Below are positions 1-6,539 of a stretch of DNA of 64,000 nt, in pieces. The notes beneath the pieces were generated by a model. The model saw only the letters and a program-made list of their open reading frames with translations, had not been told where the DNA came from and ran no database searches. The position numbers and the translations under genes are program-made. The DNA comes from Paenibacillus sp. JDR-2. Lineage in GTDB: Bacteria; Bacillota; Bacilli; Paenibacillales; Paenibacillaceae. The stretch covers positions 4,246,001-4,310,000 of the forward strand of contig NC_012914.1 in NCBI RefSeq assembly GCF_000023585.1, written 5' to 3'. Position 1 is the first letter of the stretch, and every line of letters starts with the position of its first letter.

Positions 1-240
1 AAAAAGCTCACTAATAGTGAGCTTTTCCGCCGTAAAGTGGTGCTCGATGCAGCACCAAGCACCAAATAGTGAGTATCTCCGCCTAATGCGCACGTTGATC
101 CTCACTAACTATGAGGCTATCCCCACTATTTGCGCACAAATGCCTCGCCGAGGCAGGTTTCAGCGTGGAAAGCCTCACTAACAGCGAGTCTAGCCTCACT
201 ATTAATGAAAATGCTTCCCGAAGGTTGTATTGGTACGGAA
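1..240. repeat. Cluster of CTCACTA/TAGTGAG short repeats
   Basis: This non-coding stretch carries six copies of the heptamer CTCACTA or its complement, at 7-13, 15-21 (complement), 67-73 (complement), 101-107, 174-180 and 195-201. The first two form a perfect hairpin at 6-22 with an A-run on the left and a T-run on the right, which could terminate transcription in both directions. A second hairpin, GGTGCTCGATGCAGCACC, lies at 39-56. No gene was seen. The repeats look like a locally expanded palindromic family; their role is unknown. Confidence 0.5.
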
Positions 241-285
241 AAGGGGGTGTCCCATCGTCATGTTCATGACATATGGGACACCCCC
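239..285 (-). terminator. Intrinsic terminator of the 290-2065 gene group
   Basis: A 13-bp perfect stem (243-255 with 273-285, GGGGGTGTCCCAT) encloses a loop that can itself pair. Read on the minus strand the stem is followed by TTTT. It lies directly after the stop codon of the gene ending at 290, so it closes that transcript. Confidence 0.85.
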
Positions 286-289
286 CGTT

Positions 290-691
290 TTAGTTTAATA
301 TTGTAATTTCGTAAGCGCCGACGAGATGGTCACTCAACAATTGAGTCCACACTTCTATTTCCTGCCCATTCGTTAATTCATCAACGGCCGCTATTTCTCT
401 TTTTCCATCGCTTTTCTTTTTGAAAACAAGCGTATCTTTTGTAACAACGAACCCTTTGGGCGCTTCTAAGCTCTTGTCCACGGACTCCCCTTGAAAAGTC
501 ATGGATCCTTCATAATCAACGAAATCGATTTGTTTCTTAGACTTCTGCAATTCGCTTATCGATCCAACCGACAACCATTGTCCATTATCAGGCGTTGGGG
601 TCATCTTATTCTGGTAATAGAGAAGACCCCATACAGACAACCCAGCTGCCAATACAACAATGATCAGTGTTATTTTAACTTTTGAGTTCAT
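290..691 (-). CDS. Hypothetical membrane-anchored small protein
   Basis: This 133-residue protein has one N-terminal hydrophobic segment (about residues 7-25) preceded by lysines. That fits either an uncleaved signal anchor or a signal peptide; there is no lipobox cysteine. The remaining ~105 residues are polar and strand-rich in appearance and probably lie outside the membrane. The C-terminal part weakly resembles DUF3221-type secreted domains, which is only an impression. It is the last gene of a minus-strand group with the genes at 719-1378 and 1405-2065 and is followed by a strong terminator. No function can be assigned. Confidence 0.6.
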   Translation of the reverse strand: MNSKVKITLIIVVLAAGLSVWGLLYYQNKMTPTPDNGQWLSVGSISELQKSKKQIDFVDYEGSMTFQGESVDKSLEAPKGFVVTKDTLVFKKKSDGKREIAAVDELTNGQEIEVWTQLLSDHLVGAYEITILN

Positions 692-718
692 GTCCTCTCC
701 GTCCTCCGAAATGATCGC

Positions 719-1378
719 CTAATCTTCTCTGAGAATAATCCATTTACCGTTCTCCCGCACCATGGCATAGTTTGGCTCAATAATGGAGCCGTCCTTCATA
801 AAGTAGAACACTTTTATCAATTTCATATCAGAATGGTTGATTTCTAACCACTCTTTTACGGCTTCCGCTCTTTTGTCAGGGTCGTTTTGTATCCATAATA
901 TTTTTTCAACCTTATCTCGCTGCTTGTAAAAAGAGGTTAGAACGCCCTTCTTGTCCAACTCAGCGAATTTTGCCGCATCGTTCTTCTGCATAGCCTCAAA
1001 CAAGTTAGTAATAGTCGATAATATTTCTGATGTAACGGAACTGTCAACAACAGGTGCATGATCCCCAAACAACTGCGATACATTAGCAAAAACCATTGCA
1101 TCTGCCTGTTGTAATTGTTCGTTTAACACCTTATTTTTTTCTTCAGATGCCTTTCTTTCCAATTCTAAATTGTATGTTACCTTCAGCATCTCTTTCTTCT
1201 TTGTATCCATTTCGCTCTTGGTTGAGCTGATTTCGTCTTCTTTCTCTTTTAATTCCCGGTTCGTTTCATTTAATTGTAAGCGGAGCATTTCAATTTTTTT
1301 GTTCTGTGCCAAGAATAGGAAGATTAGCACGGCAGCAAGCGAAACAGTGATCATCCAAGCTCTTTTAGCTATTTCCAT
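719..1378 (-). CDS. Hypothetical membrane protein with coiled coil
   Basis: This 219-residue protein starts with a single membrane segment (about residues 8-24). A long charged heptad-like stretch rich in Glu, Lys, Met and Leu follows (about 28-95), which should form a coiled coil. A compact C-terminal domain (about 110-219) ends in a pattern resembling small secreted NTF2-like or DUF4829-like domains, though I cannot place it in a family. It sits 26 bp downstream of the broken gene 1405-2065 and 27 bp upstream of the gene 290-691, so the three are probably one transcript of exported or anchored proteins. The function is unknown. Confidence 0.6.
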   Translation of the reverse strand: MEIAKRAWMITVSLAAVLIFLFLAQNKKIEMLRLQLNETNRELKEKEDEISSTKSEMDTKKKEMLKVTYNLELERKASEEKNKVLNEQLQQADAMVFANVSQLFGDHAPVVDSSVTSEILSTITNLFEAMQKNDAAKFAELDKKGVLTSFYKQRDKVEKILWIQNDPDKRAEAVKEWLEINHSDMKLIKVFYFMKDGSIIEPNYAMVRENGKWIILRED

Positions 1379-1404
1379 CGCACCCTTTGGCTGACGAATA
1401 TATA

Positions 1405-2065
1405 TTATCGATTTGGGGGATTTCCGAAATTGGCATTAGGCACAACCGTATAGCGGTCTAGGTATTTAATTGAGTTCGGGTCAATGACAACGGATTGAAT
1501 CCGGCTGTTATATATAATGAAATCCCAATTTTCTACTTTAAACCGTATAATCCTCATCAGTAGGCCGTTTTACGATTTGCACAGTGAACTTTAACTGTTT
1601 CTTGTCAGTTAGTTCTTGATAACCGATGAGCTTATAATCTATGATGCTGGTCATATCCGTGTACCCGCCAGTTGGGAATTCTAAAAATACGTTTGTCGTA
1701 AAGTCACTGCCAATTAATTCTTGGTATGCCTTACTGTCCCTTTCATCATAGGCCATAATAAATTTAAAGACCATATTGCGATAGGGTACCCACCATGTCC
1801 GATCCGTCTCTTTATCATACGACGGGACAGAATTCACGTAGACAGATTTGCTTTTGTTATCCCAGGCGATTGCTGCTCCTAACCCTTCCGAGATTGCCCG
1901 AATAGGAACGTATACGCTGCCGTTTATCAATTTGGGCTCGGCTGTAGTCTTAACTTCGTTGCCGTTAATAAAGATTTTGGGTACGACAGTAGCTGCATAA
2001 ACTCCAGAACTAAATAATGCAATGCAAGCAACTCCTAATAATCCTACTTTTGTATATTGTCTCAC
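1405..2065 (-). pseudogene. Frameshifted copper amine oxidase N-domain-like secreted protein
   Basis: The protein begins with a signal peptide and then has the ~50-residue stalk domain known as the copper amine oxidase N-terminal-like domain (FINGNEV...YVPIRAISEGLGA...W). This domain is common in surface proteins of Paenibacillus and Bacillus and is not itself an oxidase. The best start is GTG at 2065, because a perfect AGGAGGGG lies just upstream of it; the in-frame ATG at 2083 lies upstream of that site. The reading frame stops at 1538 (TAA). In the +1 frame clear protein-like sequence continues for about 42 codons (KVENWDFIIYNSRIQ...) to TAA at 1405. The junction is GTT TAA A. A 1-2 base indel, either a mutation or a sequencing error, explains this best. 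A programmed +1 shift at GTT-TAA is possible but unsupported. Confidence 0.6.
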
Positions 2066-2192
2066 TCTACCCCTCCTAGTCATTTTGTTGTGTATAGACG
2101 CAAATGAAATACATTATGTTTCCAAAAATGTTGAAAAATATACGTTATACAATTGCTGCTATAGCCAAAGAAATGCGATAAGCTCTCTAATA

Positions 2193-2234
2193 AAAAAAAC
2201 CGTAGGCGGTTATAAAAACTGCCTGCAGGTTTCT
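2193..2234 (-). terminator. Probable terminator after the 2275-2532 gene
   Basis: An imperfect hairpin (AAACCGTAGGCGGTT against AACTGCCTGCAGGTTT) is followed on the minus strand by seven T residues. It lies about 40 bp past the stop codon of the small membrane protein gene. Confidence 0.5.
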
Positions 2235-2274
2235 CTAGTTTATTAGGAGGTATATTTAACTCACTAATGTATGC

Positions 2275-2532
2275 TTAATTATTTTTGGTCGTATTCTTAT
2301 CTCTAAAAGAACCAACAATTCCAGTAATAAGTCCAACAATGCCAATAGTAAGTCCATATCCGCTAGCTCCATTATAAGCTAGTAAAATAACTGCTCCGAA
2401 AACGGTTAGTTGAATACCGAGTAGTTGAATTTGAAGAACAGTGGGACTGATGAGAGTTAAGAGTATTCCTGATAAATAGACAAGCATTAGTAAAATAATT
2501 ATTAAGGTTAGAATCATTAAACCAAGATGCAA
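2275..2532 (-). CDS. Hypothetical small membrane protein, TTG start
   Basis: This is an 85-residue, almost wholly hydrophobic protein with two or three membrane segments and a short charged C-terminal tail (RDKNTTKNN). The start chosen is TTG at 2532. AAGGGGTGA, a close match to the anti-SD complement, ends five bases upstream of it and overlaps the alternative GTG at 2541. It is the last gene of an AT-rich run of small unknown genes. No family was recognised. Confidence 0.5.
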   Translation of the reverse strand: MHLGLMILTLIIILLMLVYLSGILLTLISPTVLQIQLLGIQLTVFGAVILLAYNGASGYGLTIGIVGLITGIVGSFRDKNTTKNN

Positions 2533-2587
2533 GCTATTCACCCCTTTACGTTTTTTTTAGAAACAATGCCGTTTTCCGAGCAAGGGA

Positions 2588-2983
2588 TTAACTATTCTGA
2601 TCTGGCCATGAATCCCCTTCTCTTCGGCATACCCAATCATAATGCATACCGGAATCAAATGGTTCGGTGGCCAATTTAACGCCATTCTTAACCATTTCGA
2701 GACCTTCTAGATTGATCTGATCCGTGAGATAGACAAGTACATCATGTATACCACCGTCTCGCGCCGATTGGGCGATCATTGCAATTACTTCTTTTTGTTC
2801 TGTCGTCAACCCACTCAAGACTCTGTTGATCCGTTCATTCTCTACCTTAACCGGCCAGCCGTTTTCCATAATCCAACGAGGATATACGCTTGGGCGAAGC
2901 TCAACCAAATCATCAATGAATTCCTTATATCGTTCTATAGCTTGCTTTTCCATCTGTGCGCCCCATTTCATTTCACTATTCAA
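2588..2983 (-). CDS. Hypothetical protein (DUF6547-like?)
   Basis: This is a soluble 131-residue protein, acidic and helix-rich (EKQAIERYKEFIDDLVE...), ending in a Trp-rich segment (HYDWVCRREGDSW). It starts at TTG with AGAGGAA six bases upstream and lies only 13 bp after the Prp-like gene 2997-3461, so the two are probably co-transcribed. The sequence reminds me of the DUF6547 family, which I cannot confirm. Small soluble proteins with this conserved helical-plus-WD style often turn up as immunity proteins of contact toxins, but no toxin gene is in sight. Function unknown. Confidence 0.5.
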   Translation of the reverse strand: MNSEMKWGAQMEKQAIERYKEFIDDLVELRPSVYPRWIMENGWPVKVENERINRVLSGLTTEQKEVIAMIAQSARDGGIHDVLVYLTDQINLEGLEMVKNGVKLATEPFDSGMHYDWVCRREGDSWPDQNS

Positions 2984-2996
2984 CTATCGTTCCTCT

Positions 2997-3461
2997 CTAA
3001 CCCAGCCAACCAAAGATTTTCTTACTTTTCCCTAACTTAACCTCTTCAATTGTAATGAATTTCTCACCATATGTACTTTGAATGGCATACATACCTAGCC
3101 TGAGTGATTTAAATAATATAATGGCTTCTTTACTAACTCGGCCCTTAATTATGCATTTAGCAAAATTCTTTTTTGTTTCAATTTCCGCAGCATCCTCAGT
3201 AAATTGCTTTATGGAATTAATGGTATTAATGGATAAAGAAGATACGCCGGCTGCAATAATATCATAACCGTATTGAGTAAAACCAGTAGTCCCCTTGGCT
3301 ATAAAACCATAAATACTGTCATGATCTTGTGCATTAAAATAAAATGTAATAATGAAGGGATCGCGAACTTCTTCATCTAGAATAGCTCTTTGCCTTTCAA
3401 TATCTTTCTGCTGATCATAATCTTGAAAAAATGGATCAGTAATATTAATTCGATTATCCAT
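2997..3461 (-). CDS. Prp-like protein lacking the protease catalytic residues
   Basis: Residues 50-150 align with the Prp/YsxB family, the cysteine protease that trims the N-terminus of ribosomal protein L27. The family core GHA-x5-G-x-DIVCAGxS appears here as GTTGFTQYGYDIIAAGVS, and the C-terminal helix pattern (L..L..G...I...Y.....I) is also kept. The catalytic His is replaced by Thr58 and the catalytic Cys by Ala70, so proteolysis by the known mechanism is not expected. A ~45-residue acidic N-terminal extension is not typical of Prp. True prp normally sits between rplU and rpmA; this copy sits among unknown small genes. It may bind a partner without cutting it, which is inference. AAGGAG lies at a good distance from the ATG. 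Confidence 0.65.
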   Translation of the reverse strand: MDNRINITDPFFQDYDQQKDIERQRAILDEEVRDPFIITFYFNAQDHDSIYGFIAKGTTGFTQYGYDIIAAGVSSLSINTINSIKQFTEDAAEIETKKNFAKCIIKGRVSKEAIILFKSLRLGMYAIQSTYGEKFITIEEVKLGKSKKIFGWLG

Positions 3462-3523
3462 AATATTTTTACTCCTTATGAGAGCGTAAATTCAATTATA
3501 TGCTTGACCTATTCATCGGTAGC

Positions 3524-3952
3524 TTAATCAATAGTTGCTTTTGCGTTTATTGCAATACGCTTTAGATGATTTAATAGCCGATCACTATAAGAGTAGAGTA
3601 TTATATTTTCATTTCCTTTATATACATAGATAGTTGTTCGGTCCCATCGTTTAGTACTTGTAATTAGAGATATCTCTTCAATTCTCCATCTTTTAATCCT
3701 TTTAAAATAGGTATGATACATCAAGTAATCATTAGTTAACTCTACATATGATAATTTACCTAACCCAAATAGTATAAATGCCATGCCACCGATGATTGAT
3801 GAAATGCCGGCTATGACCCCAATGATTGTATGCTCGGCTATAGGTAATATGGCTAAGCAAATGAATAGAAATCCCAAAAGGATAAATTTTTTACTTGGAG
3901 TATAAATTTCCACAGCCTTCTCCTTATCTCTTTGTCGGATTAATTTTTTCAT
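3524..3952 (-). CDS. Hypothetical two-TM protein with PH-like C-terminal part
   Basis: The 142-residue protein has a charged N-terminus, two adjacent membrane segments (about residues 27-44 and 47-67) and a cytosolic C-terminal ~75 residues with alternating strands (LSYVELTNDYLMYHTYFKRIKRW). This layout, a TM hairpin followed by a small bacterial PH-like fold, is seen in YcxB-type proteins. Its ATG overlaps the stop of the upstream gene (ATGA), so translation is probably coupled. Base composition is AT-rich compared with the sugar transporter genes nearby. Function unknown. Confidence 0.5.
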   Translation of the reverse strand: MKKLIRQRDKEKAVEIYTPSKKFILLGFLFICLAILPIAEHTIIGVIAGISSIIGGMAFILFGLGKLSYVELTNDYLMYHTYFKRIKRWRIEEISLITSTKRWDRTTIYVYKGNENIILYSYSDRLLNHLKRIAINAKATID

Positions 3953-4521
3953 GAATGAATGATTGAGCTGAATCCGGTATATCCAAATGATCGGAGTTGG
4001 TCAAAACATTTTGCTTCTAGAACATGACTATTGATTATCTTAATATTGTTAAGCAATTCAATTGTCTTTGTAATTACTTCTGTTTCAAAATCACTCCATT
4101 GTATTTTCTCATTAATAATTCCTACTTTCTTCGCTCTCTTAAAAAATTTGTTTTTGTTTTGAATATAATTTCTTACTTGAATCTCAATGTTCAGCTCACT
4201 AACAGTTAGTTCATTTTCTTTCCTAACAAACTCTAGCCAAGTCCAACCGTTCTCAATGTACTTTATTGCTACATAGTTGTTCTTTTGGAGCTCGAGATAT
4301 GCATCAATTAGAGACTCAAAATGTCTGAGAATTAGTTCGGAAAATATATGCTTAGTTTCTAGACTCATCTCAGTAGATGGGAAGGGTATATATTCGATTC
4401 CATTAATAATTATAGTAAAACAACCATAAATTTGATTGAATTCTTTTGTAAAAGTCTCAATATCAACTGCTTCAAGTTCGGAAATATGATCTTCAAAGAT
4501 CTCATATTTTATCTCAAACAT
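3949..4521 (-). CDS. Hypothetical soluble protein of the AT-rich island
   Basis: This 190-residue protein has no signal peptide or membrane segment, is acidic, and has many Ile and Asn residues. The N-terminal 60 residues look strand-rich and residues 65-180 look helical. GGAGG lies seven bases before the ATG. It is the first gene of a likely operon with 3524-3952 (four-base overlap) and probably the three genes that follow. A strong hairpin sits directly upstream at 4540-4581. I do not recognise the family. Its size, AT content and company would suit an immunity-type protein, but nothing in the sequence proves that. Confidence 0.5.
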   Translation of the reverse strand: MFEIKYEIFEDHISELEAVDIETFTKEFNQIYGCFTIIINGIEYIPFPSTEMSLETKHIFSELILRHFESLIDAYLELQKNNYVAIKYIENGWTWLEFVRKENELTVSELNIEIQVRNYIQNKNKFFKRAKKVGIINEKIQWSDFETEVITKTIELLNNIKIINSHVLEAKCFDQLRSFGYTGFSSIIHS

Positions 4522-4539
4522 TAAAGTCCCTCCGATCCG

Positions 4540-4581
4540 ACAACAAACCGGCAGTAGTCTGATCTGCTGCCGGTTTGTTGT
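4540..4581. other. 15-bp inverted repeat upstream of the 4521 start
   Basis: ACAACAAACCGGCAG (4540-4554) pairs perfectly with 4567-4581. Neither side has a T-run, so it is not a standard terminator. It ends about 10 bp before the ribosome binding site of the gene starting at 4521, so it could be an operator, a leader hairpin or the end of the small gene transcript from 4758. Confidence 0.5.
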
Positions 4582-4614
4582 GATAAACTAATGTTCATGG
4601 CCAAGAATACTTTT

Positions 4615-4758
4615 TTATGTTTTATCCCTTAACTCATTTTGATCTTTTAATTCACGAAGGATGGCTTCTACTTTATCCATCTTTCTTAACATTAGATTTT
4701 GGTTTCCAATCAACCCAGCTAAGCCGATTATTAGTGCAATAAAAATAAGAATTTCCAT
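4615..4758 (-). CDS. 47-residue putative membrane peptide
   Basis: An open frame on the minus strand starts at ATG 4758 with AAGGTGAGAG immediately upstream and ends at TAA 4615. The product has an N-terminal hydrophobic segment (MEILIFIALIIGLAGLIG) and a charged, helix-forming tail (about residues 24-47, rich in Lys, Glu, Asp). This is the usual build of small Firmicute membrane peptides. The good Shine-Dalgarno sequence and codon choice support it. Function unknown; it could regulate a membrane partner. Confidence 0.55.
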   Translation of the reverse strand: MEILIFIALIIGLAGLIGNQNLMLRKMDKVEAILRELKDQNELRDKT

Positions 4759-4831
4759 TCTCTCACCTTCTATAATCCTAATTACTCTTATATCTCATTG
4801 TAACATTTATCCATTACAACTGCCCAGTATC

Positions 4832-4866
4832 GAAAGAAAAGCTACCGATCTTATACCGGCAGCTTT
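4832..4866 (-). terminator. Terminator after the lacI-type gene
   Basis: The imperfect stem AAAGCT-x-CCG / CGG-x-AGCTTT (4838-4866) is followed on the minus strand by TTTTCTTTC. It lies 60 bp past the stop at 4925 and would end the long opp-HAD-lacI operon. Confidence 0.6.
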
Positions 4867-4924
4867 ATCGTTTAATCTATTAAATTATCGTCATCCCCAT
4901 ATCATTATTTCAACACTTTAATCG

Positions 4925-5944
4925 TTAAACAACAGAAGCACCCTCCACGATTTTGCTTGCGATGATGATATGGTTCAGGCAATCGCCTTCGATGCTGCCT
5001 AGCTTATGCATGAGTAACCTGACGGACTGCGCCCCCAACTCAGTGGGCTGTAAATCCATTCCGGTCAAAGGAGGTACGGTCTGATGCATCATCGAAAGAT
5101 CGCCGCAAATGACGAATAGGGAAATATCTTCGGGAATCCGCAAGCCCAAATCTTGGATTGCGTTCATGGCGTTAAACGCCGCACGGTCGTCGTCCGCAAT
5201 AATCGCTGTAACCATCTCTCCGCTCTCCCGCAATACGCGGATTGTCTCTGCATAGCCATAACGCAAATATTGTTCCGATTGAATTCGTGGCTTGTAATGG
5301 TGCATAGCCTCCCGTATGACAATTCGATGTTTTGCCAGTGCCTCGATAAACGCCGCTTTTCTCTCCACCGAAACGGTCATCCCTTCCGTCGCGTTCAGAA
5401 ACATCAAATTCACATGCCCTCTTGCGATTAAGTAATCGCAAATATCATGCATAATCCGCCTATTATCGTTGTTTACTGTTGGCGCTTCCTTTACTTGTTC
5501 ATTTAAAATTTTTCCAACCGTAACAAAGGGCATGCCGTTCATATGGAGTAAGCGTATCCGCTCATCCTCTTCGGTGGGTCCGAGCACGATCGCGCCGTCT
5601 ATGGGATAACTGGTCAAAGAAGGTGTTTTCACCTCCAGTACCGGAAGCATATCAAGCAGCACTCTGTAGCCGTATCTTGAGGCCTCCAGCACGACACCGT
5701 TAATGAATTGGTTATGAAAGGCGCTGAAAAAGAAATTGCCATGAGGGATGGTTAGTCCAATCGCCATCGTCTTTTTCGTCACCAAGCTTCTCGCGATGTG
5801 ATTCGGGACGTAATTTAGTTCCTTGGATGCCTTGAGAACTCTTTCCGTTACTTTCTTGCTGGTCGGCCTTTTTTGACTGAACACGTTGGAGACGGTTCCT
5901 TTGGATACGCCGGCAAGACGCGCCACATCGTCGATTTTCGCCAT
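4925..5944 (-). CDS. LacI-family transcriptional regulator
   Basis: The 339-residue protein begins with the LacI helix-turn-helix and hinge (IDDVARLAGVSKGTVSNVFS, then ...NYVPNHIARSLVTKKT). A periplasmic-binding-protein-like ligand domain follows (about residues 60-335). Members bind a sugar or related effector and repress neighbouring uptake genes. It is the last gene of the operon that starts with the SBP at 12890, 19 bp after the HAD gene, so it is probably autoregulated with the transporter. Likely targets are the AAAGCG-containing sites at 13026-13099. The ligand is unknown; the family suggests a carbohydrate although the transporter is of the peptide/opp class. Confidence 0.9.
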   Translation of the reverse strand: MAKIDDVARLAGVSKGTVSNVFSQKRPTSKKVTERVLKASKELNYVPNHIARSLVTKKTMAIGLTIPHGNFFFSAFHNQFINGVVLEASRYGYRVLLDMLPVLEVKTPSLTSYPIDGAIVLGPTEEDERIRLLHMNGMPFVTVGKILNEQVKEAPTVNNDNRRIMHDICDYLIARGHVNLMFLNATEGMTVSVERKAAFIEALAKHRIVIREAMHHYKPRIQSEQYLRYGYAETIRVLRESGEMVTAIIADDDRAAFNAMNAIQDLGLRIPEDISLFVICGDLSMMHQTVPPLTGMDLQPTELGAQSVRLLMHKLGSIEGDCLNHIIIASKIVEGASVV

Positions 5945-5963
5945 GGACAGCTATTGCTCCCGT

Positions 5964-6539
5964 TTAAGCCTTAATCCGCTTGTTGGAAGCAAGTTGTTCA
6001 TTCAAGCGATCCGCCAGCTCCACGAGTGCAAGCGGCTCTTCAATTATGTAATCCGGCCGTTCCGCGGGATCCAGCGATGTTTTCGGATAGCGCGAGGTCC
6101 AGTTCAGATGTACGCTTGTAATACCCTCCTGATTAGCTCCCCTGACGTCCCGCGACAGATTATTGCCAACCATAATGATCCTCTCCTTGTCCTGCTCGCC
6201 AAGCTCCATCGCGCCCATAGCCGCTCTAAACATGCGCGGATTCGGCTTCTCGATCTTCATCTGCTCGGAGTAGATCAGTACTTCGAAGTAATCGTATAGG
6301 CCGTTTAACGAGAGCAAATTTTTGAACGATTGGGCCAAACCGTCAGCTACGATCGCCAGTCGATAACCACGCTCTGCCAGCAATCTAACCATCTCATCGG
6401 CACCGGGAATAACTTTTCCCTCTATGACCGTGCCATTCTCATCGCGTACCTCCGTACCTTCATCGATAATCGTATCCCCGCAGTCTAGAAAAATAATAAG
6501 TTCCTTCACTTCATTGTTATTCGCCTGTTCTCCGTTCAT
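5964..6539 (-). CDS. HAD-family hydrolase
   Basis: The start is ATG 6539, which overlaps the stop of the upstream ATPase gene (ATGA); longer frames are in-frame read-through. The 191 residues show HAD motif I as LDCGDTIID (nucleophile Asp, with Gly at the usual +2 acid position), motif II VADG, the conserved Lys in EKPNPRMF, and motif IV as VGNNLSRDVRGAN. Because the +2 Asp is missing and motif IV reads GN instead of GD, the exact chemistry is uncertain; it may be a phosphatase with an altered acid/base. Its place between the transporter ATPase and the LacI gene suggests action on the imported compound or its phosphate. Confidence 0.8.
   Translation of the reverse strand: MNGEQANNNEVKELIIFLDCGDTIIDEGTEVRDENGTVIEGKVIPGADEMVRLLAERGYRLAIVADGLAQSFKNLLSLNGLYDYFEVLIYSEQMKIEKPNPRMFRAAMGAMELGEQDKERIIMVGNNLSRDVRGANQEGITSVHLNWTSRYPKTSLDPAERPDYIIEEPLALVELADRLNEQLASNKRIKA

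Noticed and set aside
1-240. CRISPR or attachment site
   Set aside because: The heptamers are too short and irregularly spaced, and no integrase or mobile gene is near.
1530-1545. Programmed +1 frameshifting
   Set aside because: Only the slip-prone GTT TAA is present. No upstream SD-like stimulator or downstream structure was recognised, so mutation or error is simpler.
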